Positions 37,170 through 47,291 of a stretch of DNA of 64,000 nt are shown piece by piece (positions within the stretch are counted from its first letter, which is position 1; each line of letters starts with the position of its first letter). A program made the position numbers and the translations under genes. The notes beneath the pieces were generated by a model. It worked only from the letters and a program-made list of their open reading frames with translations. It was not told the DNA's origin and did not search any database. Source of the DNA: Candidatus Mediterraneibacter avicola (GTDB lineage Bacteria > Bacillota > Clostridia > Lachnospirales > Lachnospiraceae); contig DXDR01000093.1 of NCBI GenBank assembly GCA_019115385.1, positions 1 to 64,000 of the forward strand, given 5' to 3'.

Positions 37170-40100
37170 TTAAAATCTTTTTCTGCGTTTCAGTGCAGCG
37201 ATCGCCGCTGCCGCAGCAAATGCAAGGATGCATGCCGCAGCTGTCGGCAGGATGTCCGTCGTATCTCCTGTCTGAACCGCGCCGCCCTCCTGCGGAGGCG
37301 TCTGGTTCGGATCGGTGGGACGTTCTTCCTCGTCGGCCGGAGCCGGATTCACCTTGATGGCAAATTTTGTCTCTGCCGTCTGCTCATTTCCACCGTCATC
37401 TGTATAAGTATATCTGACAGTTACGAGCTTATCGCCGACGCTCTTCATATCCGGTGCGATCACTTCTGCCTGATCCGTCACGTCGAATCTTACCGTCTTG
37501 CCATCAATATCCCATACGGCGTATACTTTCAGTCCGGCAGCACTGAACTCTTCACCCAGTGTGTACTGGGTCTTTGTCGGAGCCGTTATCTCCAGGCTAA
37601 GGAACGTCCTCACAACCTTGTATTCCAGATCTCCAAGCACGTTGTTTAATGTATCAGCCGCCGCTTTGACCGCATCCTGATCTCTGGATGCCGCCGCCGC
37701 TTCACGTGCAGCTTTCGCCGCGTCAATCGCATCCGCCAGCGCTGCCGCGCTGTCCTCTGTCAGAGTTGCCGGATCGATCGCCTCCGCCGCTACGATCGCG
37801 TCGTCCAGTTCCTTCGTGCTGAAGTATACCAGATTGTCGATCACGCTCTGCAGTTCTGCGGCCGCTTCTTCGACCGCGTCCATATCATTGGAGCCTGTCA
37901 GTTCTGCAAGTCTGGCCTCTGCTGCCTTGATCGCAGCTGTAAGCTCTGCTTCGCTGTCTGCTGTCAGTTCATTCAGATTGACCGCCTTTGCATTTGCGAT
38001 CGTATCTTCCAGGACAAAGGTGCTGAAGTAGTCGTCCCCGCCCCATTTTCTCTGCAGCGCGTCGTACTCTTTCTCAGTTACCGGCATCACATAGCCGTGA
38101 CGGTATTTCTGTACGTTCGTCGGCATAGAGAACTCGTCGTCGTCCAGCATTCTGAATTCGCCGGACTCCAGATCTGTCGTGATCATCGGATAATAGCCGC
38201 GGTTTGTGGCGAACCGGTCGCCCATCAGACACCACTGCTCTTTTCCGTCCGCTGTCCTCTCATTCAGCTTGAAGATGATCGGTCCTTCCAGCAGTCCTAC
38301 GTTCGGATTTGTCGGTGCATCTGTAGAGAGCGTATCTGATTCGATCTCCGTAAACTCGCCCAGGATCGAATCGGACTTGTCGATCATGATCGTTGAGTTC
38401 ATCTCGTTCTTTGTGTAGCGGTAATAGGTTCCGTCATGCTCGATCATCGTGGAGTCGATAACCTTGATCGGTTTTCCTTCGCTGTTTACTCCGCCGGAGT
38501 GATATACTTCAGCGTCTGTAAACGTACGGAAGTCTCTTGTCTTCGCATAATAGATCGTATGGTTCTCATACTCCTGTTTGATGCTGCCATCGTCATTCAG
38601 TTCAATAGAGGTTGCCGACCAGTATACCACATACTCGCCGGTGGACTCATCATAGATGAATTCCGGCGCCCATGTGCAGCCTGCGTTCTCCGGCGCGATC
38701 TCCGCGATCCATGGCTCGCTCCAGTTCACCAGGTCGTTGGACTCCCATACCACGATGCCGTGGCTGCCGCTTCCGCCGGCATTGGCCCATGTTGAATTGC
38801 CGTCCTGGTTATGGTAAATACTCAGATCGGTGGCGATCATATAGTATTTGTCGCCCTCCGGTGCGCGCGCGATATAGTGATCGCGCAGGCCGCTCTCTCC
38901 GATGCTGCTGGTGAGCACAGCTTTTCCGCCGTTCAGTTCAGACCAGTTCAGGCCGTCCTCGCTGATGGAGAAGTAAGTCTGCTCGTGGGAAGCTGCCGCT
39001 TCATTTCCGATGAAATGTACAAACAGATATCCGACATAGTCGTCCTCTGTCACCTCAGGCGCTTTCGCCTTCACCGTTACATCGTATGTCTTTGTCACGG
39101 ACTCCTGTCCCTCTTTTGAGAATACCGCCGTCAGTGTGACGTCTGTATCTTTCTCCTGTCTTGTGACAACGCCCGCCGGCTTGCCGCTTACTTCTTTTGA
39201 AGTAATGACTGCTTCGTTTGAAGACGTCCAGGAAATATCCACACCGTCCTTTACAGAAGGAAGGGTGATGTTGCCGCGGATATCGTCTATGTTCGGGATC
39301 TCAAACAGATCCGCCACACGCTGCACATCCTCCAGCATGGCGATGCGCTCCGCCTCTTCGTCAGCATAGACTCTTGCGATCTCATCGCCGCTCATTGCAA
39401 AGTTATAGACTTTTACATTGTCAAAGAAGCCGCGGAAGTACAGATCTTCGTCATAGAAAGATTTGCCCAGATATGCCAGCAGGTCATCGCCCAGATCGGA
39501 CATACTGACTGTGACATCCCTCTCTGCGATCAGTTCGCCGTCCCGGTAAAGCGAGATGCGGTCCGGCGTCGCTACGATCTTAAGGTTCATCCATGTACGG
39601 CTGTTGTTCGGGTACGCGCCGCTCTTCTCCGCTACCTGTTCGCCGCTCCATGTATTTTCTGTAATTGCAAGCTTCAGGTTAGTCGGCTGCATCTTTAAGA
39701 AGAAGTATTTATTTCTGTCCTGTCCGACGCCAAATGTAAAGTATGCTCCTGTTCTGGACACTTCATTTACATCCATGGAAATGGTCACATTGTCCATTCC
39801 ATCGAAGAAGCCCTGCGGGAACTCCAGATAGCTGTCATGTCCGCCCATGTAGTCTCCGTTGTCTCCGTCCAGGTAAAGCACCTGTCCGTAGGACTCGTCC
39901 TGTACATATGCGGGTTCTCCGTGAAGCGTCGCGTCATTGCCGCCGGCACTGTCCTTCGCCTTGCCGTCTGTCAGTTCCTCGTCAAAGTTGTACTCAAGTA
40001 CCGGTTTTGCTTCTTCGTACTCGCCTTCTACCTTCACCTTCACAGTGATCTCGGAGCCGCCCATGGCGAACTCTTCGTCAGAAAGGTTCAGTACCGGCAT

Positions 40101-43100
40101 GTCCTCGGAATCAAAGAGCACCGGTTTTACATAAGCGTGACGGCATGCGTCATAGAGCGGGTCGCCGCTGTGTCCTGCGTGTTCCTCTGCCGGACGTGCG
40201 TGATAAACGATGACCAGGTTGCCGTACTCGTCTGTGGTAAAGGAGTTGTGTCCCGGTCCACAGAGCTCATCGTTAAAGTCTCCACTTGTAAGCACTGGAT
40301 AGGGCACTTTTGTCCAGTTGTCAACATTTGTCAGATCTGCATCCGCGTCTGCAGTCATCAGGCCTACGCAGTATTCCGCGCCGGTTGCCGCCGCAGAGAA
40401 TGCAAGATATACTGTGCCGTCTTTTACAAAGGCTGCAGACCCTTCATTTACCGCAATATTCACGCACTCCCAACTGTACTCCGGTGTAGTGAGCACGGTC
40501 GCATTGCTGGTCAGTTTCCACGGCTCCTTCGGGTCAACGGTTGCGATGAATACCTTGCTCAGGTTTTGCTGTGTCTTGTCCGCCCATGAGACATAAGACT
40601 TCCCGCCTGCTTCAAAGTAGGTCATATCCAGGGACATTACCTGCAGACAGGATTTATCTCCCTTCTTCGGTTCTACGCGAACCGGATCGCCCCAGGAATC
40701 CGGGTCTGTGATGTTTGTGACGTCATTGCATTTCATCATAAACGGACGGATGTCAAAGCTATAGCCGCCCTCTCCAACAGCTGCCGTACTGATAAAGTAC
40801 CAGGAGCCGCCGATTTTGTGAAGTTCAGGAGCCCAGATGAACTGGCCGTATCCCTCTGTTTCGCTTTCATCCCAGATGACATACTCTTCTGCATCCGCCA
40901 GACCTTCGATGGTATCCGCCACGCGGATGACCAGCCTGTCATAGCCGTCCGCTCCTTCCTTTCCATTGACCGGATAGGAAGCGGTGAAATAATATCTGTC
41001 AAGATCCTCGTCATATGTGATGCTCGGATCCGCACGTTCCTCGATCAGCGGAGCCTCCGCCTCTGTGAAATATGCAGAACCGCCGATGGTTCCGCGGATG
41101 GTGTATTCCATGCCGCTTCTCGTTGAGTCTGCCTTTTCAAGGTCGTCGCTGTTCCAGCGGATGGAATAGGGCTTTTGCTCGCCGTTGGAGTATTCTGCCG
41201 TAACCTCGCCGAATGCCTCGTCCAGCGCCGCCTCGATATCGGCTCCTGCTTCTACCGTAATTTCATCCTGTTTGTTGTATTCCAGTGAAGTGTTGTACGG
41301 GTTGGTAAATTTGTTTGTTACTGTGTCATATTCTGCCTGTGTCAGAGCCGTCTCGGACGCCCACACAGCGTACTCCGGAGCGTTTGTCACTTCCGGGATC
41401 ACGAAATCTGTCTGTTCTGCCGCTGAGAATGTCTTCAGATCCTTTGAGGTCAGAAGATAAACCGTTCCCGCTTTGTTCTCTACAAACAGTCTGTATTCCT
41501 GAGCCGTCATATCATAGATCATATACAGCTTGGAGATATTCGCTACGCCGTTAAGTGTAACGGATGTCTCGCCTGTATATGTGATCAGATTCTCTGTATC
41601 GTAAAGGAATACCGTGTTGTTGTTGCCTCCGTCCGCCGCGATCATGCCGAACTTCCCGTCAGCCTTTCGGAAGACCTGGGGAGACACGTATGCCTTTACG
41701 CCCTTCGCGGTGTACATGATGGGCTGCTCTTTGTGGAGGACATCATATGTACCCTCCTCATTCTCGGCCGCGATCATCATACCGCCGATCTGACCTTTCA
41801 GCGCGTCTGTATTCAGCCCCGGATCGTTGCTTACATAAGTTGCTACATTGCCGCCTTTTGCAAGGACTTTTACTTTGAACTCTTTTGTAACCTCTTCCGT
41901 ACCATCAAGGGAAAGCGTCGCCGTCAGTGTAACGTCTGTGTTCTCATCCGGACGGGTTACTTTGCCATACTTGGAAATTACATCCGGCTTACTGGAATCC
42001 CAGTCTACCTTTGCGTCTCCCGTGGAAGTCGGCAGTGTGATATCCTCAGATATATATCCGGCGTTCAAGGTAAGCTGCTCTGCAAAAAGCTTCAGATCTT
42101 CTTCCGGATTTGCTTTTGGAACTCTTACAGTAAATGTCTTTGTATCGCTTTCGGTTCCCGCCGTGATCGTAGCCGTCAGCTTAACATCTGTATCGTTTTC
42201 CGGACGGGTTACTTTTCCGTCATTGGAAATCACGTTCGGGCTATCAGACGACCAGGTAATGGTTGTAAATCCGCTTTTGCCCGTATTAGGAAGTTCGAGA
42301 TCCAGCATAGTGGATTCCGGAATAGAAAGGGCTTCCTTATCTGCCGCAACCACTTCCTTTGCCGCAATACTGTCTGACAGATATTCCTGAGCCACTTCCT
42401 CTGCTGTCAGCGCTTTTGAGTATACTTTGAAGTCATCCATATAGAAGTCGCCGGAGCTCCAGTAATGCGGGCTGGCAGTGCCGAACCAGATGTATTCTGT
42501 CGTTTCAACAAAATCCAGCATAAACGGCGTGCCTTGTCCCGAGCTATTGCCCAGAGTAGAAGGAGTCAGTTCATATACCAGCGCTCCATCTTTGTACATA
42601 TGGATCTTCTGTGTATCCATTACAACGGTAATGTGTTCCCACCCTCCGTCGACTGTTATATTTCCGGCGAATTCTTTCATGTCCTGATAGGTGGTAGTTC
42701 CTTGTCTCGGACTGTTGTTAAAATACAGACTTCCATTGGTGGATAATCCATAAAATCCATCCAGATCAGAATCACCTGACGAAAAGCTCCACACTCCGTT
42801 ATAGCTGTCCACTGCATTTGCATCAATCCATGCGCTTACAGTAAAACCACTTGATGACAGATCTGTTTGATAAAGTGGGTTTTCTGTCCTTATACGGCCT
42901 TTACCGCTGCCGGACTTCATAACGCCGTCGCGCACATCGTCTGTAGCAGTCGTGGGCACATTAGTGTTGGCCGGAGTCCCCTCTATACTGCTGTCAACAG
43001 AATCCTTAAAATCGCCGTCAAACTTGTAGTAAGCTACAAGATTGTCCCCGGGAGCGGCTTCCACTGTGGAAGCCCCTCCGGTGGGGATAACAAGCGACGT

Positions 43101-43148
43101 CAGGATCATTCCGCCTGCCAGCAGCAGTGACAGAATTTTCTTTTTCAT
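37170..43148 (-). CDS. Sortase-anchored dual GH43 protein
   Basis: A 1992-residue protein with two different GH43 domains. Order: signal peptide (1-32), LamG (38-255), two Ig-like (270-430), propeller-like non-catalytic segment (435-600), Big_4-like (625-690), GH43-A (700-1020; Asp707, Asp841, Glu902), LamG (1050-1260), Ig-like (1275-1365), GH43-B (1372-1700; Asp1423, Asp1565, Glu1621), two FIVAR-like domains (1715-1845), Big_3 (1848-1934), VQTGD (1958-1962), membrane helix, KRRKRF. GH43-A resembles the domain in the downstream protein; GH43-B resembles that in the upstream protein. GH43-B has RDHYI where the paralogue has RDPFI. It follows the previous gene by 28 nt. Likely cleaves two linkage types in arabinose-containing polysaccharide (inference). 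Confidence 0.88.
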   Translation of the reverse strand: MKKKILSLLLAGGMILTSLVIPTGGASTVEAAPGDNLVAYYKFDGDFKDSVDSSIEGTPANTNVPTTATDDVRDGVMKSGSGKGRIRTENPLYQTDLSSSGFTVSAWIDANAVDSYNGVWSFSSGDSDLDGFYGLSTNGSLYFNNSPRQGTTTYQDMKEFAGNITVDGGWEHITVVMDTQKIHMYKDGALVYELTPSTLGNSSGQGTPFMLDFVETTEYIWFGTASPHYWSSGDFYMDDFKVYSKALTAEEVAQEYLSDSIAAKEVVAADKEALSIPESTMLDLELPNTGKSGFTTITWSSDSPNVISNDGKVTRPENDTDVKLTATITAGTESDTKTFTVRVPKANPEEDLKLFAEQLTLNAGYISEDITLPTSTGDAKVDWDSSKPDVISKYGKVTRPDENTDVTLTATLSLDGTEEVTKEFKVKVLAKGGNVATYVSNDPGLNTDALKGQIGGMMIAAENEEGTYDVLHKEQPIMYTAKGVKAYVSPQVFRKADGKFGMIAADGGNNNTVFLYDTENLITYTGETSVTLNGVANISKLYMIYDMTAQEYRLFVENKAGTVYLLTSKDLKTFSAAEQTDFVIPEVTNAPEYAVWASETALTQAEYDTVTNKFTNPYNTSLEYNKQDEITVEAGADIEAALDEAFGEVTAEYSNGEQKPYSIRWNSDDLEKADSTRSGMEYTIRGTIGGSAYFTEAEAPLIEERADPSITYDEDLDRYYFTASYPVNGKEGADGYDRLVIRVADTIEGLADAEEYVIWDESETEGYGQFIWAPELHKIGGSWYFISTAAVGEGGYSFDIRPFMMKCNDVTNITDPDSWGDPVRVEPKKGDKSCLQVMSLDMTYFEAGGKSYVSWADKTQQNLSKVFIATVDPKEPWKLTSNATVLTTPEYSWECVNIAVNEGSAAFVKDGTVYLAFSAAATGAEYCVGLMTADADADLTNVDNWTKVPYPVLTSGDFNDELCGPGHNSFTTDEYGNLVIVYHARPAEEHAGHSGDPLYDACRHAYVKPVLFDSEDMPVLNLSDEEFAMGGSEITVKVKVEGEYEEAKPVLEYNFDEELTDGKAKDSAGGNDATLHGEPAYVQDESYGQVLYLDGDNGDYMGGHDSYLEFPQGFFDGMDNVTISMDVNEVSRTGAYFTFGVGQDRNKYFFLKMQPTNLKLAITENTWSGEQVAEKSGAYPNNSRTWMNLKIVATPDRISLYRDGELIAERDVTVSMSDLGDDLLAYLGKSFYDEDLYFRGFFDNVKVYNFAMSGDEIARVYADEEAERIAMLEDVQRVADLFEIPNIDDIRGNITLPSVKDGVDISWTSSNEAVITSKEVSGKPAGVVTRQEKDTDVTLTAVFSKEGQESVTKTYDVTVKAKAPEVTEDDYVGYLFVHFIGNEAAASHEQTYFSISEDGLNWSELNGGKAVLTSSIGESGLRDHYIARAPEGDKYYMIATDLSIYHNQDGNSTWANAGGSGSHGIVVWESNDLVNWSEPWIAEIAPENAGCTWAPEFIYDESTGEYVVYWSATSIELNDDGSIKQEYENHTIYYAKTRDFRTFTDAEVYHSGGVNSEGKPIKVIDSTMIEHDGTYYRYTKNEMNSTIMIDKSDSILGEFTEIESDTLSTDAPTNPNVGLLEGPIIFKLNERTADGKEQWCLMGDRFATNRGYYPMITTDLESGEFRMLDDDEFSMPTNVQKYRHGYVMPVTEKEYDALQRKWGGDDYFSTFVLEDTIANAKAVNLNELTADSEAELTAAIKAAEARLAELTGSNDMDAVEEAAAELQSVIDNLVYFSTKELDDAIVAAEAIDPATLTEDSAAALADAIDAAKAAREAAAASRDQDAVKAAADTLNNVLGDLEYKVVRTFLSLEITAPTKTQYTLGEEFSAAGLKVYAVWDIDGKTVRFDVTDQAEVIAPDMKSVGDKLVTVRYTYTDDGGNEQTAETKFAIKVNPAPADEEERPTDPNQTPPQEGGAVQTGDTTDILPTAAACILAFAAAAAIAALKRRKRF

Positions 43149-43176
43149 GCTTTTTCATCCTCTCCTCTCATTATTC

Positions 43177-46100
43177 CTACTTTCTTTTCTTTCTTATGAT
43201 AATCACCGCAGCCGCTGCTGCCAGGGCAATCACTGCTATAATTGCCGGCACGAGCAGGTTGGTGTCATCACCGGTTTGAACGGCTTTGTCATTTCCGTCG
43301 TCCTTGCCGTCATTCTGACCGCCATTGTCTTTGTCGCCGTTCTGGCTGCCGTCTCCGGTCTGATCTCCATCGCCGGTCTCACCCCCGTCGCCGGTCTGGC
43401 CGCCCTGCTCGATCTCATCGAGAGCAGCGATTGCCTGGTTCAGTTCGTCGATGGCTGTCTGGATCTGTGCCGGAGTGGACGCACTGTTTTTCAGGACTGC
43501 GTCCGCCGCGTCGATGTATGTTTTCAGATTCGCCAGAGACGCCTCTGTATATTTGTCCGTCTCGCCCAGTTTTGCATTTGCATCCGCAACCAGATTTACC
43601 AGTGTCTCACGATTGGCGGGTACGAGGCCCTGTCTGCCGCTGTCAAGCCGCTGAAGCGCCGCGCTGACTTCCGCCGCCGTTGCATTTGTTCCTTTTTCAA
43701 GGATTTCATTTGCATATGCAAGGGCGTCTGAGAATTCTTCCCAGGATGCCGCCGTATAATCTGCTTCCGCGTATCCTGCGCTCTCGACTGCCGCCTGAAG
43801 TTCTGAATTGTCTACTGTCTGTCCGCCGTACTGCTGCATCACTCTTGCATATTCTGCGGCTGTGATACGGATCGGCGTACCGTGACGGGCACCTGAAGGC
43901 ATGTCATAGCTTCCCGGTCTTGTAAATACCGCAGACGAAATATCATTTGTAACCAGCGGATAATAACCGCCCCTTCCATAATTGTCTACCAAAAGACAAT
44001 ATTCACCGTTTGCCTGATCATCCTCATTAAATTTGAAAATACTCGGTCCTTCTACTCCGGTATTAGAGTTCAGAGAGTCGGATTGAACAAATGTCCAGTT
44101 TCCTCCCAGAAGGGTGTCTGAAGTCTCTACATATACTGTTTTTCCAGGTACTCCAAATTCATTGTAGCCTTCCGCCTCATTTTTGGTGAATCTGTAGTAC
44201 AGCTGATCTTCCTCATCATAGATTATTGTGGTATCAATATTTGATTCTCTATAATCTATAAATACTTGTGGATCTGTAAATGTATAGAAGTCTCTTGTCT
44301 TTGCGTAATATACGCGCTGCTTATTATCTACAGAAGGTGTTCTGGAGGCCCAGTACACAACGTACTCGCCCGTCAGCTCATCATATGTAATCTCAGGCGC
44401 CCATGTACACCCTGCTCCGATAGATGCGCTGACTTCTACCATTCTCTGTTCTGACCAGTTCACCAGATCGGTAGACTCCCACACCATCAGACACTGGCTT
44501 CCTGAATTCTGCGCTCTGGTCCAGTCACCGTTTCTATAAATACTCAGGTCAGTTGCGATAAGATAGAACTTGTCTCCTTCTGCCGAACGCATAATAAATG
44601 GGTCGCGCACACCCAGCTCGCCCAGCGTTGATGTAAGAACCGGCTCATTGTTATTTAATTCCGTCCAGTTCAGGCCGTTCTGGCTTGACGCGAAGTAAAT
44701 CTGCTCTTCGTCAGCAGCGTTCTGTCCCACGAAATATGCAAAGAAGTAGTCTGTATAGTCCTCTTCTTCAATTTCCTCCGGAGCGGCTTTCACCTTAATC
44801 GGAATATCCTTCGTTACAGTCTGGCCGTTCAGCGTCAGCGTCGCTGTCATAGTAACTACCGTATCATTGGCAGGTCTTGTAACAGTTCCCGCCGGAGTAT
44901 CGTCATAGCCCGCCACTGTCGCCGGAATCGCATTGACATTTACGATGTCGGACCGGTCTGTGCTCCACTTGATTGCAATGCCGTTTACGCTTTCTTCCGG
45001 AAGTGTAATATTTCCTCTTACATCATCCTTATTAGGGATGTCGATGGAAGCAAGAGCTGTTTCCAGTTCTTCCTGCACATTCGGCGGAAGCACGGTTACC
45101 GTTATGCTGTTTTCAAATTTTTGTCCGTCAATTTCATAGGAAAACGGAAGAGTTACTGTCTTTGATTCTGTTATTTCCATGCTGACTGTGCCGTCAGTAT
45201 CTATAATGTCAGTCTCTTCCCAGGTTCCCCAGGTCAGAGCCACGTTATCTACACTGGCCGCAAGGTTCAGGTCGTCTGTCACCGTACTCAGGTTTTCATT
45301 TCCGGCTTTTACAACCCCGGGAATGTCTGCCATGAGCAGATTGCTCTTCTGCTCGGCTGTGGGAAGCGTCTTTGCGATATCGGATTCTCCCAGCGCGCAG
45401 GACCAGATCTTAAAATCAGCCAAGTTTGCTGTCAGCAGATCGTCGACTTTATATAGAGACCTTCCGATATATCCGGCAACTTCATCGTCCACATCTGCAT
45501 TCTGCTGTCCGCGGTTGGCATTTATATCAGCCAGAACATCCTGGATTGTGGAACTCTGATTCGTATAGGCCATCAGTTCTCCGTCAAGGTACAGAAGAAT
45601 CACGCCGCCTCTTCCGACCAGCGTCACCGTACCATATCCGTTTACATCGCCCATACCTGTACCACAGTTGTTGATCCTGCTCTCTCCACCGTTATTGATT
45701 CCTCCGAGGAAGCTTCCGCCCCATTCACTGGCGCTTGGATTCACAAATATGTAATCCCCGGTTGTCTGCCATGCTCCGAGCTTATTTCCCAAAGCGAACA
45801 GCCAGTGCGCTGCCTGCGTCTGTGTGGTCAGCGTCGCCTGCACGGTAAAATCTGTACTGTCGTCAAAATCTCCAACAATCGAGTACGGAAGTTTGGCATA
45901 TCCGTCATTTTTCATCTGCCAGACCGTATCGCCATTGTATGTAACAAAATCTGAATCATCCGCGTCTACAAGCGGCGCGTCGTTCCCATTTCCTGATACA
46001 TCTGTCAGAACGTTTTCACCGCGGGACATATCATAGGAAGCGATCAGGTCTGATGTCAGATCGCCCGTACTCGTGCTGGTATCTACACCAAGATCCAGCA

Positions 46101-46914
46101 TCAGCATGTTCATTTTTTCCTCCGCAGTCGGCATACTTGCCGCAACCTGCTCCTGTGTCAGAGCCACATCGTAGAACTTGATGTCTCCTACGTTGGCGGT
46201 CAGAAGCGGATCCGGTTCCCACAGAGACCTGCCGATATATCCCAGTACGCCATCTTTTGGAACTACATCCGACATGCTGTAGCTGTGGGTTTCTTCTGCT
46301 ATCGCTTCTCCATCCAGGTAAAGCGTAAGTTTATCGCCCTCCCCTACAAGGGTAATCGTCCCGTAACCGGCGCCAAGGTTTTTCGAAGGCGAAGGAAGCC
46401 GGATCTCATCCGTCTGCGGGGACCCCACTTTGATCCCGGCCAGGATTTCCCCCTCGCGGTCTCCGACACGTCCCATCGGATTTACGAACACATAATTTCC
46501 AACATCATTTCCTGCCCAGGTGCCGACACCCTGTCCAATGCACCAGGCCCACTGCGCCGCCTTTGTAGAAGTAGACAGTGTGATCTCAACAGTAAAGTTA
46601 TTATCTGTTCCAGTCACCAGTCCCTGAGGCAGTTCCGCATACTGGTCATCCGCTTCGGGATCAGCCTCAAACTGAAGTATCGTGGTGTCTCCACTGGTCT
46701 TAAAATCACTGTCCAACGTGCCATATAATGTAGCATGTCTGTTGTTACCCGACACGTCTGTCAGCTGATTCCCGCTGTGGGACATGTCATAGTGGGCCGT
46801 CATTTTCGGCAGTTCTACAGCTTCGACCGTTTTCGGCCCTGCCGCCGGCAGCATGGAAAACACAAGAGCTCCTGCCAGAACCGCCGCCATTGTTTTTTTG
46901 AGTTTCTTACTCAT
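43177..46914 (-). CDS. Sortase-anchored GH43 protein, first gene of the operon
   Basis: A 1245-residue protein: signal peptide (1-33), two LamG-like domains (37-255, 290-510), two Ig-like domains (525-608, 612-710), GH43 (720-1025), two FIVAR-like helical domains (1036-1168), a Gly/Asp/Thr-rich wall-spanning linker, VQTGD (1212-1216), a hydrophobic helix and RKKRK. Candidate GH43 catalytic residues are Asp771 (VRDPFIM), Asp894 (NIDTTI) and Glu955 (VEGPSIF). The start at 46914 has GGGAGG upstream; an in-frame ATG at 46959 lacks one. It is the first gene after the AraR-like operator region, so it heads the operon that ends at 26607. Confidence 0.88.
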   Translation of the reverse strand: MSKKLKKTMAAVLAGALVFSMLPAAGPKTVEAVELPKMTAHYDMSHSGNQLTDVSGNNRHATLYGTLDSDFKTSGDTTILQFEADPEADDQYAELPQGLVTGTDNNFTVEITLSTSTKAAQWAWCIGQGVGTWAGNDVGNYVFVNPMGRVGDREGEILAGIKVGSPQTDEIRLPSPSKNLGAGYGTITLVGEGDKLTLYLDGEAIAEETHSYSMSDVVPKDGVLGYIGRSLWEPDPLLTANVGDIKFYDVALTQEQVAASMPTAEEKMNMLMLDLGVDTSTSTGDLTSDLIASYDMSRGENVLTDVSGNGNDAPLVDADDSDFVTYNGDTVWQMKNDGYAKLPYSIVGDFDDSTDFTVQATLTTQTQAAHWLFALGNKLGAWQTTGDYIFVNPSASEWGGSFLGGINNGGESRINNCGTGMGDVNGYGTVTLVGRGGVILLYLDGELMAYTNQSSTIQDVLADINANRGQQNADVDDEVAGYIGRSLYKVDDLLTANLADFKIWSCALGESDIAKTLPTAEQKSNLLMADIPGVVKAGNENLSTVTDDLNLAASVDNVALTWGTWEETDIIDTDGTVSMEITESKTVTLPFSYEIDGQKFENSITVTVLPPNVQEELETALASIDIPNKDDVRGNITLPEESVNGIAIKWSTDRSDIVNVNAIPATVAGYDDTPAGTVTRPANDTVVTMTATLTLNGQTVTKDIPIKVKAAPEEIEEEDYTDYFFAYFVGQNAADEEQIYFASSQNGLNWTELNNNEPVLTSTLGELGVRDPFIMRSAEGDKFYLIATDLSIYRNGDWTRAQNSGSQCLMVWESTDLVNWSEQRMVEVSASIGAGCTWAPEITYDELTGEYVVYWASRTPSVDNKQRVYYAKTRDFYTFTDPQVFIDYRESNIDTTIIYDEEDQLYYRFTKNEAEGYNEFGVPGKTVYVETSDTLLGGNWTFVQSDSLNSNTGVEGPSIFKFNEDDQANGEYCLLVDNYGRGGYYPLVTNDISSAVFTRPGSYDMPSGARHGTPIRITAAEYARVMQQYGGQTVDNSELQAAVESAGYAEADYTAASWEEFSDALAYANEILEKGTNATAAEVSAALQRLDSGRQGLVPANRETLVNLVADANAKLGETDKYTEASLANLKTYIDAADAVLKNSASTPAQIQTAIDELNQAIAALDEIEQGGQTGDGGETGDGDQTGDGSQNGDKDNGGQNDGKDDGNDKAVQTGDDTNLLVPAIIAVIALAAAAAVIIIRKKRK

Positions 46915-47076
46915 AGCCTGTCCTCCCATTTTTTTCGGTACCGCTGTTTCCAGGCACATTATATCGTTCCTTCACAGCGCAAGCGCCCATATACAGATGT
47001 TTTTACAGCCGGGACCCATCTTTCTGCTGTCCGGCTGTGTTCTCCTGCACACCGACGCTATTATACCTATGATAAA

Positions 47077-47105
47077 ATTATACCCCCCCCACCTATTCCG
47101 GCAAT
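47077..47105 (-). promoter_or_regulatory. Candidate promoter with a G8 tract in its spacer
   Basis: Minus strand TTGCCG (47104-47099), a 16-bp spacer ending in eight Gs (47090-47083), then TATAAT (47082-47077). It would start an RNA with a leader of about 155 nt for the first GH43 gene. The homopolymer makes spacer length prone to slippage. Confidence 0.4.
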
Positions 47106-47127
47106 CACAAAACATTCACATTTTATC

Positions 47128-47153
47128 ATTTGTAAGTTATTTACAATACAAAT
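47128..47153. promoter_or_regulatory. AraR-like operator upstream of the GH43 operon
   Basis: Perfect inverted repeat ATTTGTA-N12-TACAAAT, with an inner TTGTAA-N5-TTACAA dyad. The half-site matches the ATTTGTAC half of the Bacillus AraR operator. It lies just downstream of the -10 at 47164-47169, where a bound repressor would block transcription. Confidence 0.65.
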
Positions 47154-47163
47154 TTTGTGTGTT

Positions 47164-47169
47164 ATTATA
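47164..47169 (-). promoter_or_regulatory. -10 element next to the AraR-like operator
   Basis: TATAAT on the minus strand, 11 nt upstream of the operator edge. No good -35 lies 17 nt before it, which fits an activator-dependent promoter. Confidence 0.45.
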
Positions 47170-47291
47170 CAAATTAAATACAAGTCGTTTTATTGTGTTT
47201 ATTTTTCTTTTATTATCCGGCGTATATGTGGGATTTTTTACGATATTTTATATTTCACGCAGATGATCATCCTGCATATACAACATTTTTT

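Noticed and set aside
26607-46914. Long open frames on the plus strand opposite the GH43 genes
   Set aside because: They show no domain motifs, lack ribosome binding sites and follow the codon structure of the real genes on the other strand.
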